The position numbers were made by a program, and so were the translations under genes. The notes under the pieces are model-generated. The model was not told the DNA's origin, ran no database searches, and was given only the letters and a program-made list of their open reading frames with translations. A stretch of DNA of 64,000 nucleotides from Comamonas thiooxydans (GTDB lineage Bacteria; Pseudomonadota; Gammaproteobacteria; Burkholderiales; Burkholderiaceae_C), in contig NZ_BBVD01000007.1 in NCBI RefSeq assembly GCF_000964545.1, positions 434,001-498,000 of the forward strand. Direction: 5' to 3'. Shown here in pieces: positions 17,880 through 26,737 of the stretch. Positions within the stretch are counted from its first letter, which is position 1. Every line of letters begins with the position of its first letter.

Positions 17880-17963
17880 TCCCCCCTGAGCGGCTGTGCC
17901 GCTTCCCCCCAAGGGGGACGACGGCCTCGCTGCGGGGCGGCGCGGCCGGCGAGGCCCTTGCTT
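17880..17963 (+). repeat. GC-rich dispersed repeat, family A, copy 3 (3' of gamma-glutamyltransferase gene)
   Basis: It starts 2 bases after the stop with the CCCCCCTGAGCGGCTGTGCC hairpin, then CCCCCC-AA-GGGGG, then CTCGCTGCGGGGCGG and GAGGCCCTTGCTTG. It has the same orientation as the gene. Confidence 0.8.
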
Positions 17964-18002
17964 GCCGTCCCTGGCTTGGGCTCTGCCAGTTTTTGGCTGC
18001 GT

Positions 18003-18029
18003 TGTCACAAAAGCTGTGCGTTCTGCGTC
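18003..18029 (+). promoter_or_regulatory. ECF41-type promoter of the sigma factor gene
   Basis: TGTCACA at 18003-18009, a 16-base spacer, then CGTC at 18026-18029. This matches the published ECF41 consensus (TGTCACA-N16-CGTC) exactly and implies autoregulation. A second TGTCACA at 18044 lacks a CGTC partner. Confidence 0.85.
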
Positions 18030-18089
18030 TAAGGCTTGGTGCCTGTCACACTGGGTGGCTGGCCCTGGCCTATTTGCAGGAGACATCAC

Positions 18090-19013
18090 GTGAGCCCCAC
18101 TTCCCACACTGCGCCGTCCGCCGATGCGGGACTGCAGGATTTCGAGCGCAATCGCCCGCGTCTGTTCGGGCTGGCCTATCGCATGCTGGGCCAGCGGGCC
18201 GAGGCCGAGGATTTGGTGCAGGATGTCTGGCTGCGCTGGCAGGACAGCGAGCGCGCCGCGATTGCCCAGCCCGAGGCCTGGCTGGTGACCACGGCCACGC
18301 GGCTGGCCATAGACCGGCTGCGGCGCCTGCGCGTGGAGCGCGAGCACTATGCGGGTTTCTGGCTTCCCGAGCCGCTGGTCCAGCCCTGGAGCGAGGCCGC
18401 TCCCTCGGCCGAGGAGCTGCTGGAGCAGGCACACGATGTCTCCACGGCGCTGCTGTTCGTGCTGGAGCAACTGACGCCCGAGGAGCGCGCGGCCTTTTTG
18501 CTGCGTGAGGTCTTCGATGCCGACTACGCCGAAGTGGCCCAGGCACTGGGCCGCAGCGAGGCCGCCTGCCGCCAGCTGGTGCACCGCGCGCGTGCCCATG
18601 TGAAGGCCGGACGGCCGCGCTTCGAGGCGCCCGCACAAGCCCATGCCGAGCTGTTACGCCGCTTTGCCCAGGCTGCGCGGGGCGGCGATCTGGCGCAGAT
18701 CCAGGCGCTCTTCGCGCCCGATGCCGCGCTGATCAGCGACGGCGGCGGCAAGGTGGCATCCTTTGGCCGCGTGCTGGAGACCGGGCGCCGCCTGGCGCTG
18801 CTGTATTTCGCCACGGCCCGGCGTCTGCGCCGCGACGGGCAGGAGCAGACACTGCATCTGGCGCGGGTCAACGGCCTGCCGGGTCTGGTGCGCTGTGTGG
18901 ACGGGCAGGTGGAGTCGGTGCAGACGCTGCTGGTCGAGGACGGACTGATCCGGCGCATCTACACGCTGCGCAATCCGGACAAGCTGACCCGCGTGCTGGT
19001 GCCGGCTGCCTGA
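18090..19013 (+). CDS. ECF41 family RNA polymerase sigma factor with SnoaL-like C-terminal extension
   Basis: This 307-residue sigma factor has region 2 around L-F-G-L-A-Y-R-M-L-G-Q-R-A-E-A-E-D, region 4 near L-T-P-E-E-R-A-A-F-L-L-R-E, and a C-terminal SnoaL-like domain. All three motifs reported for ECF41 are present: W-L-P-E-P in the linker, D-G-G-G-K, and N-P-D-K-L near the C terminus. In this group the extension, not an anti-sigma factor, governs activity. GTG at 18090 follows an AGGAGA site. Its target, a carboxymuconolactone-decarboxylase-like gene, lies 233 bases downstream under the same promoter type. Confidence 0.95.
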   Translation: MSPTSHTAPSADAGLQDFERNRPRLFGLAYRMLGQRAEAEDLVQDVWLRWQDSERAAIAQPEAWLVTTATRLAIDRLRRLRVEREHYAGFWLPEPLVQPWSEAAPSAEELLEQAHDVSTALLFVLEQLTPEERAAFLLREVFDADYAEVAQALGRSEAACRQLVHRARAHVKAGRPRFEAPAQAHAELLRRFAQAARGGDLAQIQALFAPDAALISDGGGKVASFGRVLETGRRLALLYFATARRLRRDGQEQTLHLARVNGLPGLVRCVDGQVESVQTLLVEDGLIRRIYTLRNPDKLTRVLVPAA

Positions 19014-19040
19014 TGGGCGGGGCCTGTCGAAGAAGGCGAA

Positions 19041-19135
19041 GAAAACAATAGCTGTTACCGCCAGTCAGTCAACAAATTCAGATTGTTTTATCGCTGAGTT
19101 TGTTTCATGAAGAGTGATAGCAGCTATGTTTATTG
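19041..19135. repeat. nested family B repeat between sigma factor and its target gene
   Basis: AACAATAGCTGTTAC at the left and GATAGCAGCTATGTTTATTG at the right are inverted halves of the family B core around an AT-rich middle. It precedes the second ECF41 promoter. Confidence 0.5.
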
Positions 19136-19161
19136 ATGGCAAGGCGATGGATGACGAGGCC

Positions 19162-19188
19162 TGTCACAAACCGCAGCGCTGCCGCGTC
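19162..19188 (+). promoter_or_regulatory. ECF41-type promoter of the CMD-like gene
   Basis: TGTCACA at 19162-19168, exactly 16 bases, then CGTC at 19185-19188, the same architecture as the promoter of the sigma factor itself. It directs transcription of the gene starting at 19247. Confidence 0.85.
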
Positions 19189-19246
19189 TAAGAGGTATGG
19201 GCCGGCCGCAGGGGCGGGCCTGCAATGTCCCTCAAGGAGTATTCAC

Positions 19247-19744
19247 ATGGCCGACATCGCCAACCCCACCGCCAACCCTATTGCCATCCCCACGCCGCGC
19301 CTGGACTTCCGTGCGCTGGCTCCCGAGCTCTACAAGGCTCAGGCCGGCCTCAACGCCCAGATCGCGCGCTCCAGCCTCGGTGTGCAGCTGCTGGAGCTGG
19401 TCTATCTGCGCGTCTCGCAGATCAACGGCTGCGCCTTCTGCGTGGACATGCATGTGCGCGAGCTGCTGTCGCGCGGCGAGGACCTGCAGCGCATCAACAG
19501 CGTGGTGGTCTGGCGTGAGGTGGACTTGTTCGAGATGCGCGAGCGCGCCGCGCTGAACTGGGCCGAGCGCTGCACCCAGCTGAGCCAGGCCCATCCCGGG
19601 CAGCAGGACTTCGAGGCCCTGCGCCCCTACTTCAGCGAGCGCGAGATCGTCGAGCTCAGCTACGCCATCGGCTGCATCAATGTCTGGAACGGTCTGTGCG
19701 TGGGCTTTGCGGCTCCCGTGGAGAAAAAGCCCATCACCGTCTGA
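19247..19744 (+). CDS. carboxymuconolactone decarboxylase / AhpD-like protein, ECF41 target
   Basis: This 165-residue protein of the CMD/AhpD superfamily carries the redox motif N-G-C-A-F-C-V-D-M-H near residues 62-71, the AhpD-like C-x-x-C-x-x-x-H core. It therefore looks like a peroxidase-type protein rather than a true lactone decarboxylase. ECF41 sigma factors are known to neighbour carboxymuconolactone decarboxylases, oxidoreductases or epimerases, and this is the first kind. An AAGGAG ribosome site precedes the ATG. Confidence 0.92.
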   Translation: MADIANPTANPIAIPTPRLDFRALAPELYKAQAGLNAQIARSSLGVQLLELVYLRVSQINGCAFCVDMHVRELLSRGEDLQRINSVVVWREVDLFEMRERAALNWAERCTQLSQAHPGQQDFEALRPYFSEREIVELSYAIGCINVWNGLCVGFAAPVEKKPITV

Positions 19745-19860
19745 GCTGCCGCGCGGCTTCCCCCGTGGCACGGCGCCCGTTGCACGGCGCCCGTTGCACG
19801 GCGCCCTCTCTCGCTGCGGGAGCGGCGCGGCCAGCGAGGCCCTTGCTCGCCGCCCTGACT
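19743..19860 (+). repeat. family A repeat copy 4 with internal 14-bp tandem repeat (3' of CMD gene)
   Basis: The element overlaps the stop codon (CTGAG) and ends CGAGGCCCTTGCTCGCC like the others. Its middle is expanded: GCACGGCGCCCGTT occurs at 19768-19781 and 19782-19795, with a third partial unit from 19796. Confidence 0.7.
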
Positions 19861-19932
19861 TGGACTGCGCCCAATTCATGCGTTATGCCATCGGCGCGAG
19901 CGGGTTTGTGCTCTCAGATCGTGAACACGCTT

Positions 19933-20916
19933 TCAGTTCTGGGTGATCTTGCGTTCCTTGACCACCTTGCCCCATTGCTCGTATTCCTTCTTCATGAAGG
20001 CCGCGAACTCGGCCCGCGTCGTGGGCTGGGGCGTCAGGCCGTGGACCTTGAGCGCCTCGGCCACGCCGGGGTCCATGAGCACCTTGACGATTTCCAGGTT
20101 CCAGCGATCCAACACGGGCGTGGGGGTCTTGCCAGGGGCGACGAAGGCATACCAGTTCAGCCCCTCGAAGCCGGGGAAGCCCGCTTCGGCCACGGTGGGG
20201 ATATTGGGCATATAGGCGGGGCGCGTCAGACCCGTGGTGGCCAGCGGAATCAGCTTGCCGGTCTCGACATGCGGCAGGGCCGTCGGGGGCGCGGCAAAGT
20301 AGGAGGTGACGCGCTCGCCCAGCAGGTCCTGCAGGGCCGGTGCGCCGCCCTTGTAGGGCACGTGAACCATCTCCACGCCGGCGCGCTGGTTGAACAACTC
20401 GCCTGCCAGGTGCGAGGCCGAGCCCGCGCCAGTGGAGGCATAGTCCACGCTGCCGGGGCTCTTCTTGGCCTTGGCCACGAACTCGGCCAGGTTCCTCACG
20501 CCGGCGCCCTTGTGCACCACCAGCACATTGGGGAAGTTCACGCCGCCCGAGATGGGTGCCAGGTCGGTGAAGGGGTTGTAGCCCACCTTCATGATGTGGG
20601 GCGCAATCGTCAGAGGGCCGATGGATCCGAACAGCAGCACCGAGCCGTCGGTCGGCGCCTTGGCCACGAACTGGTGGGCGATATTGCCGCCCGCGCCGCC
20701 CTTGTTGTCCACCACCACGGTCTGACCGATGTTTTCGCCCAGCTTCTTGGCAATCATGCGCGCCGCCGCGTCGGCGGCGCCGCCTGCGGCAAAGCCCACG
20801 ACCAGGGTCACGGGCTTGTTGGGCAGCCAGTCGGGAGCGGCCTGTGCCGCCGAGCCCAGGCTCAGCAGAGAGGCGGCCACGGCCGTGGCGCGCAGGAAAT
20901 GGCGTTTGTTCATCAT
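19933..20916 (-). CDS. Bug/TctC-type solute-binding protein of the tcu cluster
   Basis: This roughly 327-residue periplasmic binding protein has a signal peptide ending A-Q-A-A-P. Bug landmarks are V-T-L-V-V-G-F-A-A-G-G, H-V-P-Y-K-G-G-A-P-A and V-A-E-A-G-F-P-G-F. The start is one of two adjacent ATGs at 20916/20913 behind a good AAGGAG site. It is the last gene of the minus-strand run with tcuA and tcuB, so its ligand is plausibly a tricarboxylate such as tricarballylate, aconitate or citrate. Confidence 0.9.
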   Translation of the reverse strand: MMNKRHFLRATAVAASLLSLGSAAQAAPDWLPNKPVTLVVGFAAGGAADAAARMIAKKLGENIGQTVVVDNKGGAGGNIAHQFVAKAPTDGSVLLFGSIGPLTIAPHIMKVGYNPFTDLAPISGGVNFPNVLVVHKGAGVRNLAEFVAKAKKSPGSVDYASTGAGSASHLAGELFNQRAGVEMVHVPYKGGAPALQDLLGERVTSYFAAPPTALPHVETGKLIPLATTGLTRPAYMPNIPTVAEAGFPGFEGLNWYAFVAPGKTPTPVLDRWNLEIVKVLMDPGVAEALKVHGLTPQPTTRAEFAAFMKKEYEQWGKVVKERKITQN

Positions 20917-21007
20917 GGGATGTCTCCTTGGTCGGAAAGGAATGCCGGTATTCCGGCTGATTTTTCTGAGAGCAGGCACGGCGGGCGTGCCTGTCATGGG
21001 GCTTGGC

Positions 21008-22219
21008 TCAATCGGCGCCCAGGCCGATGGGGCTGGGCTCGCGCTTTTCGGTGTTGTGGCGCAGCAGCGCAGCCGTGCGGAACACGCCGTGGGCAAACTT
21101 GCCGTAGGGCAGGGTGGCAAACAGCGCAATCACGGCGCCCAGGTGCAGGCACAGCAGCAGTGCCAGCGCCGGCGTGGCGCGGCCCAGCCATAGCGCCAGA
21201 CCGCTGGCAGCCACCAGGAACAGCAGGGCGATGAAGGCTAGGTCCATGGGCTTTTGCCTGGCGTCGCCATGCAGCGGGTGACGGGCGCGGTTCAGCATCC
21301 AGAGGCCGGCCGTGCCGATCATCAGGCTCACGCCGCCCAGGGCGCCCAGAATCTTGGGCAGACTGGGCAGCTCGTAAGGCGCAGGCAGATCGAAGACATA
21401 GTGATAGACCGTGGCCAGGCCCGTGGCTGCAAAGCACAGCATGAAGCCGTAGAAGGTCAGGTGGTGGAAGCGGCGGCGCTTGAGCGTGTACTCGTCGTCC
21501 TCGTTGTGGCAGCCGTCGCCATGGCCGCCGTCCAGGTATTTCAGGCGCAGCACTTCGTGCGTGGCTTCGGCAGCGGCCGGGCCGCTGACATCCACATTGC
21601 TGGTGGCGGGCTTCACATCCTTCCAGAAGCGGCGCACGCCCATGGACAGCGCAAACACCACGAACAGGAACACCGGCGCAAAGATGCCGACCAGCAAATT
21701 GTGCGGGAACAGGTTGTAGAAGTTGTTGCCTAGATTGCCGTTCCACAGCTGGCCAATGCCGCCTTGCGCCGCGACGGCCAGCGCCAGGAACAGGAAGAGG
21801 CCGGCCACCAGTGCCAGGGACAGGGTCAGGCCGTTCTTCTGGTACAGCCTGCCCATGGCGGGTGGCCAGGCATAGTCGGCATAGGTCTGGCCGCGCACTT
21901 CGGCCATGGCCTTGGGAATGTTGATGCCGAACTCGTGCGGCGGTGCGTACTGGCAGGCGTGCAGGCAGGCGCCGCAGTTGTGGCAGAGATTGGCCAGGTA
22001 ATGCACATCGGCCTTGCCGAACTCCAGACGGCGCGTCATGGCCGGGAACACGGCGCAGAAACCTTCGCAATAGCGGCAGGCATTGCAGATCTGCATCACG
22101 CGCGCCACTTCGCCCTCGGCAGCGGTTTCCGTTGGGGCGGGGAGGATGGGAATCACCTTGCCGGTGGCCAGGGTCTGGGCTTCCTTGCCCAGTTCTTGCA
22201 GGGATTTCAGGGTTTGCAT
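21008..22219 (-). CDS. tcuB: tricarballylate utilization protein TcuB (Fe-S, membrane electron carrier)
   Basis: The N terminus holds two cysteine clusters, C-N-A-C-R-Y-C-E-G-F-C near residue 45 and C-H-N-C-G-A-C-L-H-A-C near 80, for [4Fe-4S] centres. About six hydrophobic segments follow, with histidines suited to haem b. TcuB reoxidises the FADH2 of TcuA and passes electrons to the quinone pool. The start is placed at ATG 22219; a GTG at 22255 is possible. A family A repeat separates it from tcuA. Confidence 0.9.
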   Translation of the reverse strand: MQTLKSLQELGKEAQTLATGKVIPILPAPTETAAEGEVARVMQICNACRYCEGFCAVFPAMTRRLEFGKADVHYLANLCHNCGACLHACQYAPPHEFGINIPKAMAEVRGQTYADYAWPPAMGRLYQKNGLTLSLALVAGLFLFLALAVAAQGGIGQLWNGNLGNNFYNLFPHNLLVGIFAPVFLFVVFALSMGVRRFWKDVKPATSNVDVSGPAAAEATHEVLRLKYLDGGHGDGCHNEDDEYTLKRRRFHHLTFYGFMLCFAATGLATVYHYVFDLPAPYELPSLPKILGALGGVSLMIGTAGLWMLNRARHPLHGDARQKPMDLAFIALLFLVAASGLALWLGRATPALALLLCLHLGAVIALFATLPYGKFAHGVFRTAALLRHNTEKREPSPIGLGAD

Positions 22220-22280
22220 GTCAGTATCAATGACGTTGGGCGTGATTCGCAGCACTTGAAACTGGCGTGCTCCAAGTCAG

Positions 22281-22368
22281 AGACGCCGAGCAAGGGCCGC
22301 CCCGCAGCGAGGGCGTTGTCCCCCTCCCAAAGAGGGAGGGGGAAGCGGCGAAGCCGCTCAGGGGGTGT
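22281..22368 (-). repeat. GC-rich dispersed repeat, family A, copy 5 (between tcuA and tcuB)
   Basis: Read on the minus strand it begins 6 bases after the tcuA stop: CCCCCTGAGCGGCTTCGCCG, then CCCCCTCCCTCTTTGGGAGG, then CTCGCTGCGGGGCGGCCC. It is the best preserved copy and predicts three successive hairpins inside an apparent operon. Confidence 0.85.
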
Positions 22369-22374
22369 TTCATT

Positions 22375-23820
22375 TCAGTCCTTTACGGCGCCATGAATAG
22401 CGGGTTTGCCTGCAGCCGCGAGAGCGGCATTGCGCCCGGCAATACGGCCAAAGGCCGTGCCTATCGACATGCCCACGCCAGCCGTGTAGCCCTTGCCCAG
22501 CACATTGCCGGCCATCATTTCGCCGGCCACGAACAGGTTCTGGCTGGGTTGATCCTTGAAGCGCACGGCGGAGGTGTCGTCCACCTTCAGGCCCAGATAG
22601 GTGAAGGTCACGCCGGGGCGCAGCGCATAGGCGTAGTAAGGGCCGGTATCGAGCGGGCGTGCCCAGTGCGTCTTGGCCGGAGCCAGGCCTTCGGTGTGGC
22701 AGTCGTCCAGCGCGGTATGGTCGAAATGGCCGACCTTGCAGCTGCTGTTGTAGGCGTCGAGCGTGGCCATGAAGGTGTCCACGTCCAGCCCCAGCTTCTG
22801 CGCCAGCTCGGGCAGGGCGTCGGCCTTCACGCCAGGGAACACCGGCGGCATGAAGCGGCCTATGGCCTTGCTGTCGATGATGGAGTAGGCGATCTGGCCG
22901 GGCTGCTGGGCTACCAGACGGCCCCAGATCGCATAGCGCTTGGGCCAGAAGTCCTCGCCCTCGTCATAGAAGCGCTGGGCATCGCGGTTCACCACCACGC
23001 CCAGCGAGACGCAGTCGATACGCGTGCATATGCCGCCGTCGTACAGCGGGGCGCGGGCATCGATGGCCACCATGTGCGCTTGTGTGGGATCGCCCAGGCC
23101 GTCGGCCTGCTGCTCTTGCAGCATATGCTTGAGCAGTACGCCCTGGTTGAAGGCCGTGCCGCGGATGATGAAGTTGTCGGCCGGCCATTCGCCGCGCTCG
23201 TTCTGGCCCCAGGCCTCGCGCAGCCATTCGCGGTTGGACTCGAAGCCGCCCGCCGCCAGCACGCAGCTTTTGGCCGTGATGCGCTGGCTGCCATCCTTGG
23301 TCTTGACCCAGGCAGCCTGGAACCGGCCATTCTCGATTTCGAGCTTGTCCACGGGGGACTCGTAGCGGATTTCCACGCCCAGCTTTTCGGCGCTGCGGAA
23401 ATAGGCGTTCACCAGCGCTTTGCCGCCGCCCATGAAGAAGGCATTGGTGCGCGCCACATGCAGCGCGCCCGACAGCGGCGGCTGGAAGTGCACGCCATGC
23501 CTGCGCATCCAGTTTCGGCAGGTCGAGGAGGCCCGGATCACCATGCGCGCCAGATGCTCGTTGGTGATGCCGCCCGTGACCTTGAGCAAGTCCTGCCAGT
23601 ACTCTTCTTCGGGATAGGCCTCGACCAGCACGTCCTGGGGAGCGTCGTGCATGCAGCGCAGATTGCGGGTGTGGCCGGAGTTGCCGCCGCGCCATTCGCG
23701 CGGTGCGGATTCGAGCAGCAGCACGCGGCTGCCGGCTTCGCGCGCCATTAGCGCGGCGCACAGGGCGGCATTGCCACCACCGATGACGAGTACATCGGTG
23801 TCAAAGGCTTCAGTTTTCAT
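22375..23820 (-). CDS. tcuA: FAD-dependent tricarballylate dehydrogenase TcuA
   Basis: This 481-residue flavoprotein of the fumarate-reductase/succinate-dehydrogenase family oxidises tricarballylate to cis-aconitate. The dinucleotide-binding V-L-V-I-G-G-G-N-A-A lies at residues 10-19, and a second FAD segment L-A-A-G-G-F-E-S-N near 195. The C terminus has L-F-V-A-G-E-M-M-A-G-N. It heads the tcuAB-bug group and sits behind a GntP-type permease and a LysR regulator on the same strand. Confidence 0.92.
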   Translation of the reverse strand: MKTEAFDTDVLVIGGGNAALCAALMAREAGSRVLLLESAPREWRGGNSGHTRNLRCMHDAPQDVLVEAYPEEEYWQDLLKVTGGITNEHLARMVIRASSTCRNWMRRHGVHFQPPLSGALHVARTNAFFMGGGKALVNAYFRSAEKLGVEIRYESPVDKLEIENGRFQAAWVKTKDGSQRITAKSCVLAAGGFESNREWLREAWGQNERGEWPADNFIIRGTAFNQGVLLKHMLQEQQADGLGDPTQAHMVAIDARAPLYDGGICTRIDCVSLGVVVNRDAQRFYDEGEDFWPKRYAIWGRLVAQQPGQIAYSIIDSKAIGRFMPPVFPGVKADALPELAQKLGLDVDTFMATLDAYNSSCKVGHFDHTALDDCHTEGLAPAKTHWARPLDTGPYYAYALRPGVTFTYLGLKVDDTSAVRFKDQPSQNLFVAGEMMAGNVLGKGYTAGVGMSIGTAFGRIAGRNAALAAAGKPAIHGAVKD

Positions 23821-24099
23821 GATGGGCTGCCACGGGTCGATGCCTGCAGCGGTTCAACGTGGGGAAATGTCCTCTGTCATCTCCGCTGCCGGAGCGCGGC
23901 TGACAGGGTCAGATTGGAGTTGAACGCCACTGTAGTGAGCACCGCCTGACTCGTGCAGCGGGGCTAGGGGATGGGGGTATCACCAATCGTGATGTATTGC
24001 TTGTGCCGCAGGCGGAAGCCGGCGCGATGCGGTCATGCGCCACGGCTTGCAACCCCGGAGGGAGGCACCAGGGCCGCTGCGCTGCAGCCCCGGCCAGCC

Positions 24100-25485
24100 T
24101 TAATGCACGGTGACGAGCGCGTTGAAGAGCAGCACCATGAGCAGGCCCACCACGGCCACGATGGACTGCACGACCGAGATGGTCTTGGTGGCTTCGCCCA
24201 TGGTCATGCCGAAGGATTCCTTGACCATCCAGAAGCCGGCATGGTTGGCATAGTTGAAGAACAGCGAGCCGCAGCCGATGGACAGGGCCAGCAGGGGCAG
24301 GTTCAGGCTGGGGTCAGCCCCCGCCAGCGGCGCGAGCAGGCCGGCAGCGCCCACGATGCCCACGGTGGCCGAGCCGGTGGAGACGGACAGCAGCATGGCG
24401 ATCAGCCAGCCCAGGATCAGGGGCGGGAAGGCGAACTGCTGGGTCAGATGGACGATGGCATCGCCGACCTTGGCGCTGGTCAGCATCTGCTGGAAGGCGC
24501 CGCCGCCGGCAATGATCATGATGATGGAGGCAATCGGCTTGAGGCTCTTGCCCAGCGCGTCGCGCAGCTTTTCGGTGTCGCCGCCACGGGCCATCACCAG
24601 GGACACGATGGCGAACAGCACGCCCAGCAGCATGGCGATCAGGGGATTGCCCAGAAAGCTGGCCACATGCATGGCTGCCGCATCCTTGGGCAGCAGCATC
24701 TCGGCGACGGCATGGATCAGCATCAGAATGGCGGGCAGCAGGGCCGCCAGCACGCCCAGGGCGATGCTGGGCTGAGGGCCGGCCGCGGCTTTCTCGGTGA
24801 TGGTGAACTGGTCCAGCAAGGCCTGGTCGGGCTTGGTGCTCATGCGCGGGGCGATGAAGGCGCCGTAGAGCGGGCCGCCGAGAACCATGGCCGGAATGGC
24901 GGCCAGAAAGCCGTACAGCATGGTCGGGCCGACCGTGGTCTTGAGGGTGGCGATGGCGGTCAGGGGGCCGGGGTGGGGCGGCACCATGCCGTGCATGGCC
25001 GCCAGTGCCGAGATCACGGGCACGCCGACGTAGACATAGGCCGAGCCCTTGAAGCGGGCCTGGCCTTCCAGCTTGCGCGCCACGCTGAAGATCAGCGGCA
25101 GCATGACCACCAGGCCGACCTCGAAGAACATGGGGATGCCGACGATGAAGGCCACCAGGGTCATGGCCCAGGGGATCATGCGATCGGAGGAGTGCCTGAG
25201 AATGGCTTCGGCGATCTGCTCGGTGATGCCTGCATCGGCCAGGATCTTGCCCAGCATGGCGCCCAGCGCGATCACGACGCCTACGGCGCCCAGCGTTTTG
25301 CCCGCGCCATTGGTCAGCTGCTTGACGATGGCTTCCGGCTCCATGCCGGTGGCAAAGCCGACGCCGACCGAGACTATGAGCAGAGCCAGCAACGGGTGCA
25401 GCTTGATGCGTGAAACGATCAATGCAACCAGCACCAGCACGCTGACCAGGGCGGTCAGCAGCAGCTGAATATCGAGAGATGTCAT
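24100..25485 (-). CDS. GntP family permease
   Basis: This 461-residue inner-membrane proton symporter has about 12 or more hydrophobic segments. GntP family features include H-P-L-L-A-L-L near the N terminus, P-M-F-F-E-V-G-L-V and H-P-G-P-L-T-A near residue 170. Known members carry gluconate or related sugar acids. Here it lies between a LysR gene and tcuA on the same strand, so it could serve the organic-acid pathway rather than gluconate, for which no kinase is nearby. I chose the ATG at 25485; 279 bases separate it from tcuA. Confidence 0.88.
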   Translation of the reverse strand: MTSLDIQLLLTALVSVLVLVALIVSRIKLHPLLALLIVSVGVGFATGMEPEAIVKQLTNGAGKTLGAVGVVIALGAMLGKILADAGITEQIAEAILRHSSDRMIPWAMTLVAFIVGIPMFFEVGLVVMLPLIFSVARKLEGQARFKGSAYVYVGVPVISALAAMHGMVPPHPGPLTAIATLKTTVGPTMLYGFLAAIPAMVLGGPLYGAFIAPRMSTKPDQALLDQFTITEKAAAGPQPSIALGVLAALLPAILMLIHAVAEMLLPKDAAAMHVASFLGNPLIAMLLGVLFAIVSLVMARGGDTEKLRDALGKSLKPIASIIMIIAGGGAFQQMLTSAKVGDAIVHLTQQFAFPPLILGWLIAMLLSVSTGSATVGIVGAAGLLAPLAGADPSLNLPLLALSIGCGSLFFNYANHAGFWMVKESFGMTMGEATKTISVVQSIVAVVGLLMVLLFNALVTVH

Positions 25486-25798
25486 AAATGAACCTTGGTT
25501 TTGGCTGGCTGTCCTGAAGCGCACTCCACATCCAGCACGAGGCAAGGCTCATATTAAAAAAAGCGCACTCGCACCCGCTGTAGGCTGGCGTCGTCGGCGT
25601 GGTGCAAGTTGGATGTCGAGATGCGACCCAGGGGACGCAACAGCAATGTTGTAATGAAGATCTAGGTTTGCCATGAGGTATGAGCTTCACATGGCAACAA
25701 AGTTGCTGTGGAAATTACGTAAGGCCTGAGCCTTGATTTCCCGACATCGCCTATGGCCGGCCAGCTTCGCATTCATCCTCTGCACGGAAGATGAGGAC
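25486..25798. other. 313-base gap between lysR and gntP
   Basis: No convincing gene. It holds the gntP leader and probably its promoter. I see two loosely similar GCAACA-containing segments near 25637 and 25692 but no clear operator or terminator. Confidence 0.5.
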
Positions 25799-26737
25799 TC
25801 ATTCCGTCAGCGATGCTCCCCGCCAGACTCCGGAATGCACCAGCTGGCGTGCGCAATCCATCAGCACTATGCGGGCGGCAAGAGCTGCTGGCGAGAGCTC
25901 ATCGTCCGACAGGCTGCACAGCGCGGCTTTGCGCCGCACCGAGTCATCGGCGATTTGGGACCACTGAAAACGCTCGGCAGCATCACGGTACATGCCCACG
26001 GCCGACCAGGGCTGGACTGTGGCGCCCATGCCGGCAGCGACCGCTTCCATCAGCAGGGACAGCGAGTCGATTTCCATGGCCATCTGCGATTGGAAACCGG
26101 CGCTGGTGAACGAGGCCATGATGGAGCTGCGCAGGCCGTGGCTGCCCGAGGGCAGGATCAGCGGCACTTGCTGCAACTGCTCCAGGCTGATGGGCACTTC
26201 ATGCCGAATCTGCGGCGCCACCGGTTGCTGGCGCGACTGAATCAGAAACAGCTGCTCTTCGAGCAGCGGCATCACGCTCCAGCGCCGGGCGCTCTGAGTA
26301 TCGAAAAGGATAGCCAGATCCAGCTGTCTGGCGTTGAGAAGACTCGTCAGATGCCCCGAGAGGGCTGACACCATGTGCAGCCTCACATCGGGGTAGCGTT
26401 CGCGCATGGCTCGCATCAGCGGCAGGCCCAGCACATTGGCAATCGTGGGCGACAGTCCCATGCTGACAGCGCCCGACAGCCGCGCCTGCTGGGCCGCATG
26501 TATGGCCTGCTGGGCATGGCGCAGGGTCAGTTGGGCCTGGTGAAAAAAGGCCTGGCCGGCCTCGGTGGGGATGACTCCGCGTGGTGTGCGCTGCAGCAGC
26601 CGGGTCGAGAGTTCCGACTCCAGGCGGCTGATCTGCTGGCTCAGCGCCGATTGCACCATGTCCAGATCCAGCGCCGCCCGGCTCATGGAGCCCAGTTCAA
26701 CAATTCGTACAAAGTAGCGCAGCTGGCGCAGTTCCAT
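25799..26737 (-). CDS. LysR family regulator, TcuR-like
   Basis: This 312-residue LysR protein begins M-E-L-R-Q-L-R-Y-F-V-R-I, with the helix-turn-helix around Q-S-A-L-S-Q-Q-I. It ends in a co-inducer domain containing G-M-G-A-T-V-Q-P-W-S-A. Its N terminus and its position upstream of gntP-tcuAB on the same strand make it the likely activator of the organic-acid cluster, equivalent to TcuR. It is divergent from mnmA with only 53 bases between. Confidence 0.85.
   Translation of the reverse strand: MELRQLRYFVRIVELGSMSRAALDLDMVQSALSQQISRLESELSTRLLQRTPRGVIPTEAGQAFFHQAQLTLRHAQQAIHAAQQARLSGAVSMGLSPTIANVLGLPLMRAMRERYPDVRLHMVSALSGHLTSLLNARQLDLAILFDTQSARRWSVMPLLEEQLFLIQSRQQPVAPQIRHEVPISLEQLQQVPLILPSGSHGLRSSIMASFTSAGFQSQMAMEIDSLSLLMEAVAAGMGATVQPWSAVGMYRDAAERFQWSQIADDSVRRKAALCSLSDDELSPAALAARIVLMDCARQLVHSGVWRGASLTE

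Noticed and set aside
19247..19744. Protocatechuate pathway 4-carboxymuconolactone decarboxylase
   Set aside because: The C-x-x-C-x-x-x-H motif and ECF41 linkage point to an AhpD-like redox protein; no pca genes are adjacent.
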